A stretch of DNA of 37,204 nucleotides from Rhodoferax sp. (GTDB lineage Bacteria > Pseudomonadota > Gammaproteobacteria > Burkholderiales > Burkholderiaceae_C): the NCBI GenBank assembly GCA_025358555.1, contig JANYJD010000367.1, positions 1 to 37,204 of the forward strand, given 5' to 3'. The position numbers and the translations under genes are program-made. Each line of letters begins with the position of its first letter. Positions within the stretch are counted from its first letter, which is position 1. Of the stretch, positions 9,201-16,649 are shown piece by piece. The notes under the pieces are model-generated. The model was not told the origin of the DNA. It made no database searches and saw nothing but the letters and a program-made list of their open reading frames with translations.

Positions 9201-9591
9201 TATCACTTTGATGAAGCAGGGCCGCATCGAGCCAGGCCTGGCCTTGGCGCGGCAAGGCATTCACCAGCTGGTGACGGGGCATGCCTTTTCCAAAGTCTGG
9301 TACATCGTCTACGCCCAAGCCTGCGAAGAAGCCGGTGCATGCGACGATGCCTGGCACGGATTGGAGTTGGGCGCGCCAAACATCGCGTTCGGTCACACAT
9401 GGCTCGACGCCGAGTACCTTCGAATACGTGGGCGGCTCAATCTCGCCGGCGGCGATCGGGATGCGGCCATGCAGGACTTCAAGGCCGCATTGGCATTGGC
9501 ATCGGAGCAAGGCGCGACGCTGTTCATCGAGCGTGCGCGCCGGGATCAGGAGATGTTGGCGCTGGCGGCGGTTGTGAAACCAGGCGCCTGA
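6265..9591 (+). CDS. SAM domain / class III nucleotidyl cyclase / AAA-type ATPase / TPR protein
   Basis: Very large signalling protein (1108 aa). In order: a SAM domain (1-60); a class III adenylate/guanylate cyclase domain (about 100-280) with metal Asp110 in FCDLVGST and Asp154 in YLGDGVLAYFG, plus the transition-state pair Asn229/Arg233 in PNLAAR; an NTPase module with Walker A GEAGLGKS (330-337) and Walker B VVVVEDIQWID (about 457-467); then a long alpha-helical TPR-like region to the end. All catalytic cyclase residues I can identify are kept, so it should be active, probably making cAMP. SAM and TPR parts suggest protein partners, and the ATPase part suggests switch-like control as in STAND proteins. 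Second gene of the oxidase operon. The exact nucleotide product and the input signal are not visible. Confidence 0.9.
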   Translation: MDMRVWLESLGLRVYVQAFEANDVDAALLPSLTSDDLRDIGVTSVGHRRRLLDAIAALNAPALVASDQPSAIAPTAALAVSVQTISPADATPIPTPLAVQRRQITVVFCDLVGSTALSARVDPEDLREFLDSYRAAVAAVVQDHTGWVAQYLGDGVLAYFGYPKASEHACEQAVRAALRIIDAVAGLPPIGGEPPQVRIGIATGLTVVGKLVSTGGGPAEFSAVGEAPNLAARAQSEAQANSLVIADSTREQLGDLFRYRDLGLFDLKGFQQPTKLWQVLGESHVRSRFAALHGGRAHISLMGREGETRRIASRLADAQAGDGQLLVISGEAGLGKSRLVEHLFELLGRDLTGASVAERLVFQCSPHNVASALHPVRDYIERSAGMSSEDGRDAVLQKLSSLLERAGLLVPEHLSLLAELLGLERAPHCALEGLGSLEVRTRMLSALGSLLAAAAARSSVVVVEDIQWIDPSTSELLGSFVPLLRRMPVLFVATSRGGPYPPWLSGPHVGLVQLDRFDAEQTRQMVVAMAAPQQLPERVLEAIVLRSDGVPLYAEELTRGYLEPAGKRASTKQADGSDDEAQAGIPATLSESLLARLDGVTNGREIAPAASVLGREFPIALLAAISALTEPDVRRCVAELLEAGVFVGGRSNFGEAVAFRHLLVRDAAYQQLVRRDRVRLHGLVAATVESSFPAIAAALPHIMAVHFAEAGETARAAAQWHLAAADADRRSAYVEALAYFRRALALISTMPQDVARDRLEFNLALNMIGPLIAVQGLTATEVGQEIERVSALSHKLGTQSSLIPALALKAVMLGTAGNMPASYALALQISALAEEGSETDRLIAHRYLATTLVFWGKFQQAIDEALRFLALFNPSAHTQQLVQIGPANHAVMMMVGLAECYTILAQPDQARHWRAQALLTAHSDGRAHTLAQALSFAACFPTALLGDTQELAGYASELKIVTKAHGLTQWQGHAALFSGITLMKQGRIEPGLALARQGIHQLVTGHAFSKVWYIVYAQACEEAGACDDAWHGLELGAPNIAFGHTWLDAEYLRIRGRLNLAGGDRDAAMQDFKAALALASEQGATLFIERARRDQEMLALAAVVKPGA

Positions 9592-9647
9592 ACACCCGCG
9601 CTTCTACACATAAAGCTCACGCGGGACTTGGCGCTTCGCCGCCGCTC

Positions 9648-10139
9648 TCAGGTGTTGCCGTCTAGTCGCGACTCCGTCCTGCGCATTCGCGCTGCAAGCA
9701 CCCGACCCAGTGCGAACAGCAGGTCGCGACCGAGTTTGGGGTGACGCGATTCGAACGCTGTGAAGCGCTCCAGCGTGATCGCAGCGACCAGGCTGTCCTC
9801 AATGGCCCACACAGTGGCGGAGCGAGGCTGGCCGTCAAAAAATGCGATTTCACCCAGCACCGTGCCGACGGTGGCCTTACTCAACGTTCCTAGGCTCATG
9901 CCGTTGCCAGAATGGATCACCTCGAGTGAACCGTGAAGCACGAAATACAGCGTGCGCTCCGGGTCGCCTTGCTGAATCAAGGCTTGTCCCGAGGCGACGC
10001 TGCGAAGGTCGGCGCATTCGAAGAGAAGGGCCCATTCAGCCTTACCCCATACGGCAGGCAGCAAGCCGCCTTTGCCATCACCGGCAGGCGCGAGCTCACT
10101 GAAGCGCGAGATGAGGGAATCAAGTTCGGGGGGCTGCAT
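9648..10139 (-). CDS. stand-alone cyclic nucleotide-binding domain protein
   Basis: A 163-aa protein that is essentially one cNMP-binding domain (about 25-150) with no DNA-binding helix or membrane part. The phosphate-binding cassette reads VLGEIAFFDGQPRSATVWA, the canonical Gly-Glu and Arg-Ser-Ala arrangement, so cAMP or cGMP binding is likely. It is convergent with the cyclase gene (about 56 bp between stops) and divergent from the AEC permease. No clear ribosome site is seen before the ATG at 10139. It may be a free receptor or buffer for the cyclase product, or a regulatory subunit for a partner elsewhere. A full-length shorter family member rather than a fragment, since the fold is complete. 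Confidence 0.85.
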   Translation of the reverse strand: MQPPELDSLISRFSELAPAGDGKGGLLPAVWGKAEWALLFECADLRSVASGQALIQQGDPERTLYFVLHGSLEVIHSGNGMSLGTLSKATVGTVLGEIAFFDGQPRSATVWAIEDSLVAAITLERFTAFESRHPKLGRDLLFALGRVLAARMRRTESRLDGNT

Positions 10140-10255
10140 CAGGACATTTTAGTGCTACGATAATTTGGGCCGCTCGCCCGTGAAGATCCCGGTAGGCGTC
10201 CGCTACGCAGGAAATCGATCACTGCAATTCGTATAAGAAAAATGGAGATAGACGG

Positions 10256-11164
10256 ATGAACAACTATGTGCTGCTTGGGACGTGCTTTGTGCTCGGGCTG
10301 GTACTGCGGCGCTCCGGAAGGCTTCCGGACAACGCTGCGGCATCGCTCAATGGCTTCATCATCAATGTGTCCCTGCCGGCACTGACGCTAGCCTATGTGC
10401 ATGGACTGAAGCTCGACGCCACGCTGATCCTGCCCGCGCTGATGGCCTGGATAATGTTTGGGTTGGGTGCTGCGTTTTTCTGGATGGCTGGTCGATGGCT
10501 GCAGTTATCCCGCGCCAGTACCGGGGGCCTCATGCTGGTGGGGGGTCTGGGAAACACCTCGTTTGTCGGCCTGCCCATGATCGACGCTTTCTACGGTGCC
10601 CAGTACTTGGGGTTGGGCATCCTCATCGACCAGCTCGGTTCCTATTTTGTGCTCTCGACCGTTGGAATCGTCACGGCGTCTTTTTATTCGTCGGGCAAAC
10701 GGGTGCAGCTAAGGGCGGTCGTCCTGAAGATCGCGCGCTTTGTGCCGTTGCAGGCGTTTGTCCTGGCCTTGCTGCTGATGCCATGGCAGTACCCTGGGTG
10801 GTTGGCTGAATTGTTCCAGCGCCTGGGCTCCACCCTGGTTCCCCTGGCGCTCGTGTCCGTGGGCTACCAGATGCGATTGAGCCAGGTGCGAGGCCGCAGC
10901 GCGGCGCTGGCCACCGGCCTTGCGTTCAAGCTGTTGCTAGGCCCGGCACTGATCCTGTTTATCTACAGCCAGGTGTTCGGCCTGCAGGGCACGGTACTTC
11001 GTGTGTCAGTGTTCGAGGCGGCCATGGCGCCGATGATCGGCGCCAGCATTGTCGCCATGGAGCACGAACTGGACCCGCCTCTGCTCACGCTCATGGTTGC
11101 GATAGGCATTCCACTGTCTTTCCTGACACTGCCCGTGTGGTGGTACGTCCTGGAAGCGTTTTAA
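10256..11164 (+). CDS. AEC-family permease (auxin efflux carrier/malonate-malate type)
   Basis: Inner-membrane transporter of 302 aa, in the normal size range of the AEC family. Many hydrophobic segments are visible, with the typical opening (membrane helix, RRSGRLPDNAA, then LNGFIINVSLPALTL) and the mid-protein phrase GGLGNTSFVGLPM. C-terminal phrases FEAAMAPMIGASIVA and PLSFLTLPVWW are also typical. GGAG precedes the ATG at 10256. Family members export or import small organic acids; the substrate cannot be read from the sequence. It is divergent from the cNMP-binding protein, with ~115 bp between starts, suggesting shared control. Confidence 0.85.
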   Translation: MNNYVLLGTCFVLGLVLRRSGRLPDNAAASLNGFIINVSLPALTLAYVHGLKLDATLILPALMAWIMFGLGAAFFWMAGRWLQLSRASTGGLMLVGGLGNTSFVGLPMIDAFYGAQYLGLGILIDQLGSYFVLSTVGIVTASFYSSGKRVQLRAVVLKIARFVPLQAFVLALLLMPWQYPGWLAELFQRLGSTLVPLALVSVGYQMRLSQVRGRSAALATGLAFKLLLGPALILFIYSQVFGLQGTVLRVSVFEAAMAPMIGASIVAMEHELDPPLLTLMVAIGIPLSFLTLPVWWYVLEAF

Positions 11165-11320
11165 GCTGAGGACTGCTGCCCGCATCGTTGCAAAAAGCTG
11201 GCCCATCAGCACCGACTACGCCAAGTGCGGGACCGTGGCGACCGCCTGGACCCGCTCACTGACAGCACCCCGTGAAATTTGCGATAAACCAGCCCCGAGT
11301 TAGAGTTGGGACGGAGCACC

Positions 11321-13525
11321 CTATTGCAGGACTCTGACGAGCCCGGTCGCGAGATCCAGCCGGTGGGCGATATGCACGTTCAGGTTGCGCATCAATGCCG
11401 CATACAGCCTGGGGGACCGGTTTTCGAGCTGGTCCAGGCTGCGCCGGTCGAGTTCAAGCAGCCGGGCCGGGGTGACGCAGACCGCGTCGGCGGTGCGCTG
11501 CTGGGACATTAGCATGGCCATCTCGCCGAAGATGCTGCCTGGGCCAAATGCAGCAAGGCGCGTGTGGGAGCTTGGGCCGGTGCCCAAGATCCGGATTTCG
11601 ATCTGCCCCGCTTCGACGATGTACATCGAAGATCCCGCGTCTCCGTGGGAAAAGAGGGTGCCCGGCGCGACGTCCATTGGCCGCAGGCACGCCCTCAGGT
11701 CTTGCAGGTCGTTCTCGCTCATGCCCAGCGTGAGCGGGGTCTGTCCGAACTCGAAGCGCGGGCTGGTGTCGATGCCCGGCCACCGCTCGCCCAGGAGCGC
11801 AATTTCGGCATGCTCCAAAGCGCGGTCGAGGTCGTCGAACCACTGAGTGTGTGGGTCGGGGCAAAACAGGCCCAGCGCCACCAGGTTGCGGCTGTGGGCG
11901 CTGCCTGCCGGCAGTCCGGCCAACAGCGGCCTCACCCCGGTGGCGGCCAGCGCCGTCGCACCTGCGGCAATGATGTCGCACGCGGTCGCGTCAACGGTCG
12001 TCACCCGGCTCAGATCAAGCACGCAAAAACGCGTGCCCGGCGCGGTCGATGCCAGCTGCTGTGCAAGCTGGTCGGCCGTGCCGAAGAAGAGCGCGCCTTG
12101 CGGCCTGAACACCGCGACCTTCGATCGATGTTCACGCAGCCAGCTCGCCTGCTCCGGCGCCCACACCCGCCTTGATCCCATCTGGGTACTGGCCTCGGCA
12201 CCGAAGCGGGTCGCGGCTGAGAGTTCAATGGCGAGCAACACCATGGCCAGGACGGCGCCGATCATCAAGGCGAGCGGCACGCTGCCCCAAAACATCGCAG
12301 CGGCGACGACGATCGCGATACCCGGCGTCCAAAGCGTGCTTCTATCCCGGCTGTGTGCGGACCACGCGGTCTTGACCAGGCGGACGGCGGACTGGTTCAC
12401 CATCCCGACGCCCGCCATCATCAACACCGCCGCCAGCACCGCGACCGGGAGCCACGTCAGCCACTGTCCCGCAACGAGCACCAGGACGAACAGCACGACA
12501 GCCGACCCGGCCGCCACGCTGCGGGGGTTGCCCTTCATGCGCGCTGCCGCCACGGACTGTAGCGCCGACGTGCTCACGGGCAGGGCACCGAGCGCGCCGC
12601 AAACCACGTTGGCACAGCCCAGCGCCACGAGCGAGCGGTTCACGTCGGAGCGCTTGCCCAGCAGGTTCCCGATCGTGACCGCGTTCATGGCTGCGTTCAT
12701 GATGGCCTGTAGCGCAAGAAGGCCCGCGTAGGGAAGCACCTGCAGCGCCGTGGTGGTCAGCCAGCGGGGCGTCACGACGCTCCACAGCGAGGTGGTGGTC
12801 TGAATGGCCAGCGCTTGCGGTTGCACGGCGTTCAGGGTTCCGCCCAACGCCCCAGGCCCCATGAACGCTGCGAGCAAGTAGTAAGTGAACGTGCCCGCTA
12901 TCAGCGCGACAAGGACGGGCTCGCCCAGCCGCTTGAAACGTGGCACCAGCAGGAGCGTGAGCACAGTCACTGCGGCGACGATGATGGAGCCGGGCAACAC
13001 CTGGGACCACAGTTTGTCAAGCGTGACGCCGCGCAACTGCACGCCCAGGATCGGGCCGAGCTGCGACCACACCACCAGCAGTCCGATGCCAGTGACGAAG
13101 CCGGCACTTACTGGCGACGGCACGAACTTGATGAACCCGGCCAGCCGCAGCGCGCCGGCCAGCAACAAGATGAGGCCCATCAACACCACCGCGAGCGACA
13201 TCGCCGCCCACACTTCCCAGATGCTGCCGCTGTTGATGACAAGATCAGCCCCGAGGGCGGCGTAGATTACTGTGGTGGAAGGCGCAGGCACGGCAATCTC
13301 GGCCGGTGCGCGCGCCAGCCACGCTACGAGCAGGCTGCCGAGAGTGGCGGCGACGAAGGCGGCGACGAGGCTGATTTCGATGGCACGCGTCCCGAGCGGC
13401 GCTGCCGCGAGTAGACCGACCGCCAGCAAGTTGGAGAGGCTTAGCAGTGCCGCGATGAACCAGTCGCCGAGCGACTGCACGGCACTCCGCGCCAACGCTG
13501 CCTTTGATGCTGCCGAACTTTTCAT
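11321..13525 (-). CDS. SulP/SLC26-type transporter with STAS and cyclic nucleotide-binding domains
   Basis: Anion transporter of the SulP family, 734 aa. The membrane part covers about residues 15-440 and includes the family signature region (VPAPSTTVIYAALG; GLLALQAIMNAAMNAVTIGNLLGKRSD). A STAS domain follows (about 460-560; GTRFCVLDLSRVTTVDATAC), then a full cNMP-binding domain at the C-terminus (about 600-730) with the cassette FGEMAMLMSQQRTADAV. The fusion implies that anion transport is gated by a cyclic nucleotide bound in the cytoplasm. Its position four kilobases from a class III cyclase supports this. Conserved Ser/Thr and Asp in the STAS loop are present. Anion specificity (sulfate, bicarbonate, other) is unknown. 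The ATG at 13525 is the first Met and fits the N-terminus of the fold. Confidence 0.87.
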   Translation of the reverse strand: MKSSAASKAALARSAVQSLGDWFIAALLSLSNLLAVGLLAAAPLGTRAIEISLVAAFVAATLGSLLVAWLARAPAEIAVPAPSTTVIYAALGADLVINSGSIWEVWAAMSLAVVLMGLILLLAGALRLAGFIKFVPSPVSAGFVTGIGLLVVWSQLGPILGVQLRGVTLDKLWSQVLPGSIIVAAVTVLTLLLVPRFKRLGEPVLVALIAGTFTYYLLAAFMGPGALGGTLNAVQPQALAIQTTTSLWSVVTPRWLTTTALQVLPYAGLLALQAIMNAAMNAVTIGNLLGKRSDVNRSLVALGCANVVCGALGALPVSTSALQSVAAARMKGNPRSVAAGSAVVLFVLVLVAGQWLTWLPVAVLAAVLMMAGVGMVNQSAVRLVKTAWSAHSRDRSTLWTPGIAIVVAAAMFWGSVPLALMIGAVLAMVLLAIELSAATRFGAEASTQMGSRRVWAPEQASWLREHRSKVAVFRPQGALFFGTADQLAQQLASTAPGTRFCVLDLSRVTTVDATACDIIAAGATALAATGVRPLLAGLPAGSAHSRNLVALGLFCPDPHTQWFDDLDRALEHAEIALLGERWPGIDTSPRFEFGQTPLTLGMSENDLQDLRACLRPMDVAPGTLFSHGDAGSSMYIVEAGQIEIRILGTGPSSHTRLAAFGPGSIFGEMAMLMSQQRTADAVCVTPARLLELDRRSLDQLENRSPRLYAALMRNLNVHIAHRLDLATGLVRVLQ

Positions 13526-13850
13526 TTAGATAATTCCAATCTCATCTGGACTTAACCAGGGTGTACGCATCCATTACGATGACTGAAAGCGAACTCCCGG
13601 TCCAGAAACATGTGCGGACTTCGTGTGGCTGGGCTGCCAGACAGCCGCCATCCGTACTACCTTGATCCAGCCTGGCGACCTGCTGGTGCCTGATTTTGGC
13701 GAAGATTAGGGGTTAAAAAGGCATCTAGCCTTCGTCCAATATGCATAAATAGATATTAATAATATAGCAAATGACTTCCGCCAACAGTCTGCCAATGAAC
13801 CGGCCGGCTGTCCATGGAGTCCATCGAGCCAGCTTCAGAAGCAGTTTGAT
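13526..13850. other. 325 bp intergenic region
   Basis: Lies between the divergent start of the SulP gene and the stop of the M23 peptidase gene. Apart from the hairpin repeat at 13714-13775 I see no gene. An open plus-strand frame ending at about 13710 does not resemble a protein that I know. Confidence 0.5.
13714..13775 (+). repeat. intergenic hairpin repeat, copy a
   Basis: Contains GGCATCTAGCC, ATGCATAAATAGATATT and AATATAGCAAATG in the same order as copies at 17848, 31806 and 33737. The inverted part (ATATTAATAATAT) can fold into a short hairpin. It matches the general form of a repeat that I associate with Comamonadaceae intergenic DNA. Confidence 0.6.
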
Positions 13851-14846
13851 TCAGGTGTTCAGAAACAGCGCTGGGTCCACCATGGTGCGGTTCAGCATCA
13901 CGCCCCAATGCAGGTGTGGGCCAGTCACGCGGCCTGTGGCGCCGACGGCACCCAGTCGCTCGCCGGTTTTGAGCACATCCCCCGGCTTCACGTCAATGGC
14001 GCTCAGGTGGCACATCATGCTCATGAGGCCGCTGCCGTGGTCCAGCCAGACGGTGTTGCCGTTGAAGAAGTAGTCGCCGGTGTCGATGACCCGTCCCGGT
14101 AGCGGCGAATGTACCGGCGTGCCCGTGGCTGCGGCGATGTCCATGCCGCTATGCGGGTTACGGGCCTGGCCGTTGAAGACGCGCCGCAGGCCGAAAGAAC
14201 TGGATCGGCGGCCCGGCACCGGCACCTGCATGCGCAGGGAGGGTGGCGCGCCACTTGATGGATTTGGCGCTTTCGCTGAATCTTGCAAGGGCTGCGTTGG
14301 TGGCTCGGAAAACGTGGCCATCACGGTTGCCAGGTGCACGCGCTCGCGTTCATAGCGCGCCTGGTTTTCAGGTGACAAGTCCACCGTGCCCGGTGCCACC
14401 GTAAGGCGCTGTTCGGTGTAGCGTTTGGCCGCAATCGTGTACTCAATGTGCCGCTGGCCACCGCCTGGCGTCTGCACTGAAATGGTGGCCTGGCCCGGTG
14501 TGGCGGCCAGTGGAATGCCGACCAGAGCCGTCCATTGCAGCGCATCCCCCAGCACCAGCAATGGCACCTCGCCCGCACTACTCCCGTTGCTTCCAGTGCC
14601 GCCATTAGCCCCATGCCTGCTGCCATTGCCCAGGTACGCCACAGGCCGCACCGCTGCCGGCCCCAGCGCCAGCCGCACGATGCCGCCTGGCACCTGCAAA
14701 GCGCGCGGCCAGGCGACGGCTGGCACCTGCTTGCGGGACAACGTTGCAAGCGTGCCCGCAGGCAGCGCCAGCAGGCTGGCCGCGCCCGTCAGCGCTGATC
14801 GCCGCGTGACGGCATAGGTGGCGCTGGGCAGGTGGGGCGAGGCCAC
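13851..14846 (-). CDS. M23-family metallopeptidase, probably Tat-exported
   Basis: Peptidoglycan endopeptidase of the LytM/M23 family, 331 aa. The N-terminus has a Tat-like signal (TRRSALTGAASLLALPAG, residues 14-31). A middle region of beta-strand character (about 45-180) is followed by a Pro-rich linker and the M23 domain (about 205-331). Zinc ligands are seen: His232 and Asp236 in HSGMD, and His313 in HLHWG, with His311 and His280 as catalytic histidines. So it should be active, cutting peptide cross-links in the periplasm. No DUF-type partner or divisome gene is adjacent. The start is uncertain by a few codons; ATG at 14846 keeps the full signal peptide. Confidence 0.87.
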   Translation of the reverse strand: MASPHLPSATYAVTRRSALTGAASLLALPAGTLATLSRKQVPAVAWPRALQVPGGIVRLALGPAAVRPVAYLGNGSRHGANGGTGSNGSSAGEVPLLVLGDALQWTALVGIPLAATPGQATISVQTPGGGQRHIEYTIAAKRYTEQRLTVAPGTVDLSPENQARYERERVHLATVMATFSEPPTQPLQDSAKAPNPSSGAPPSLRMQVPVPGRRSSSFGLRRVFNGQARNPHSGMDIAAATGTPVHSPLPGRVIDTGDYFFNGNTVWLDHGSGLMSMMCHLSAIDVKPGDVLKTGERLGAVGATGRVTGPHLHWGVMLNRTMVDPALFLNT

Positions 14847-14876
14847 GGTGCGTATGGCGAACTTGGGCGACTGGAT

Positions 14877-15383
14877 TCAAGGATTGCCCAGGAAATCCCG
14901 CTTGCCAATCTCAACGCCGTTGTGGCGCAGGATGTTGTAAGTCGTCGTCACGTGAAAATAGAAATTGGGAATCGCGTGGCCCAGCAGAAACTGCATGCCC
15001 TTGTAATGCGTCTCTTTCTCGCCGCGCTTGATGGTGATGTCTTTGTCCTCCGTGCCGTCAATCTGCGCAGGCGTGATGGTCTGGATGAAGGCAATGGTTT
15101 TCGCCACGCGGGCCTTCAGGTCGGCCAGCGTTGCCTCATTGTCTTCAAAAGCCGGAATGGCAACGCCTGCCAGGCGTGCCACAACCCCCTTGGCAGCGTC
15201 GCAGGCAATTTGCACCTGCGTGGTCATGGGCAGCATGTCGGGGAACAGGCGGTACGCCGTGAGCGACGCATCGGCAATTTTTTTTGCGTCAATGTGGGCC
15301 TGCGCCTTGTCCAGAATATTGGACAGGTTGCCAAGAATGTTGATGAAACGTGGCACGCTGGCCTGGTACATGGAGATAGTCAT
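14877..15383 (-). CDS. DUF1993 family protein
   Basis: Small helical protein (168 aa) of the DUF1993 family, related in fold to the DinB-like four-helix proteins. Typical phrases are the opening MTISMYQASVPRFINILGNL, the FPDMLPMTTQVQIACD segment, and the C-terminal HYKGMQFLLGHAIPNFYFH with a histidine pair. I choose the ATG at 15383 because AGGA lies upstream at good distance and the family begins here; the open frame continues upstream to 15548 but reads as non-coding. It is 30 bases upstream of the M23 gene on the same strand and may be co-transcribed with it. Function unknown. Confidence 0.82.
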   Translation of the reverse strand: MTISMYQASVPRFINILGNLSNILDKAQAHIDAKKIADASLTAYRLFPDMLPMTTQVQIACDAAKGVVARLAGVAIPAFEDNEATLADLKARVAKTIAFIQTITPAQIDGTEDKDITIKRGEKETHYKGMQFLLGHAIPNFYFHVTTTYNILRHNGVEIGKRDFLGNP

Positions 15384-15590
15384 TTTGTTTCCTGAAAATT
15401 GAGCTGGATCGAAATGATTTACAGCCAGCCGCCGATGGTAGCCGTTCCCGTCTGTGTTTGCCGTTTGTCGCATGCCGTCCGCCCCGCAGCCGCGCTTTCC
15501 CATACCAGTGCGCGCGGGGGTTTCCCCCCTTTTTTGCTGACGTGGCAACTTCTAAACTGGATTCACACCCTCAACCAAAGGATTGCCTTC

Positions 15591-16603
15591 ATGCCCGCTT
15601 CAAGCCCCGCCTCCCGCCGCCAGTTCCTGTCCGCCACAGCCGCCCTGGGTGCCAGCGCCTGTCTGCCTGCCGCCCTGGCGCAGACGGGCAAGGCCGACAA
15701 AGGCGACAAGTGGCCCAGCAAGACGATCCGCATCGTGGTGGCGTTCCCGCCAGGTGGCCTGACAGATGCATACGCACGCCTTTACGCCGAACAACTGACG
15801 GCCAAATTTGGCGTGGCTGCGGTGGTGGACAACAAGCCTGGTGGCGGCGCCATCATCGCCATCGACGCGGTGGCCAAAGCGCCTGCCGATGGTTACACCT
15901 TGCTGATGACGACCTCTGGCACGGTCTGGCAAAACCGCGTGCTCTACAGCAAGCTGCCCTATAACCTGGACAAAGACCTCACGCCGATTGCCAACTTCCC
16001 GTCCGGCCCGCTGGTGGTGGCGGTGTCTGAAAAGTGCCCGCCCGCAACATGCGCGAGTTTGTTGAATTTGCCAAGACCAACACCACGTCCATGGGCACCT
16101 ATGCACCGGGCTCTTACCCGCACATGGTGGCAGACCAGGCCAACCGGGAGCATGGCACCAAGATTCTTTCAGTGCATTACCGGGGCGAGTCCCCCATGTG
16201 GATCGACGTCGCGTCTGGCCAGACCCAAATCGCCATTGGCAGCTACCAGGCCTTTGCCACCGTTGCGGGGCGTGGCGTGCGCGCCATTGGCGTCACCGGC
16301 ACCTACCGCAGCCCCAAGCTGCCCGACGTGCCGACGCTGGTGGAGCAGGGCGTGGCCGGGCGTCTGGTCTCGCTGGAAGGTGGCCTGCCGTTAATGGCGC
16401 CTGCGGGCACGCCGCAGGCCGTCCTCAAGCTACTGTCAAGCGTGGTGGTGGAAGGCGCCAACACGGAGCGCTCTGCCAAACTGCGCGAAACCTTCGCCAT
16501 CCCCAATAAACCCAAAAACCTGGAAGACACGCGCCGAGATTGGGAGCGCGATGTGCCGGTGTGGGTCAAGCAGGCGGTGGATCTGGGCATCAAGCTGGAT
16601 TGA
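15591..16603 (+). pseudogene. Bug-family (TTT) periplasmic receptor, frameshifted
   Basis: A Bug/TctC-type solute receptor gene, split by a frameshift. Frame one from the ATG at 15591 (AAAGGA upstream) gives a Tat-like signal (SRRQFLSATAALGASACLPA) and the family opening KTIRIVVAFPPGGLTD and VDNKPGGG. It holds up to SEK at about 16034, after which the reading frame becomes nonsense. The next frame resumes at once with VPARNMREFVEFAK and continues to the stop at 16603 with GSYPHMVAD and LPDVPTLVEQGV. One missing G near 16032-16035 explains it. Repaired, it would be 337 aa, a normal length. It is either a recent pseudogene or a sequencing error. Such receptors bind carboxylates; no membrane TctA/TctB genes are nearby. 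Confidence 0.82.
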
Positions 16604-16649
16604 TTGAAGCCATTGGCTTTTCCGTATCCCGCGCCACGGAGTTGTTTGA

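Noticed and set aside
8662-9510. 282-aa minus-strand frame antisense to the TPR part of the cyclase
   Set aside because: No recognisable domain and the sense frame reads as continuous helical repeats.
9595-9625. CCCGCG/CGCGGG inverted repeat after the cyclase stop
   Set aside because: Long 19-base loop, short stem and no T-run; too weak to call a terminator.
13560-13710. Short plus-strand frame ending LLVPDFGED before the hairpin repeat
   Set aside because: No start with ribosome site and no family that I recognise; too short to separate from chance.
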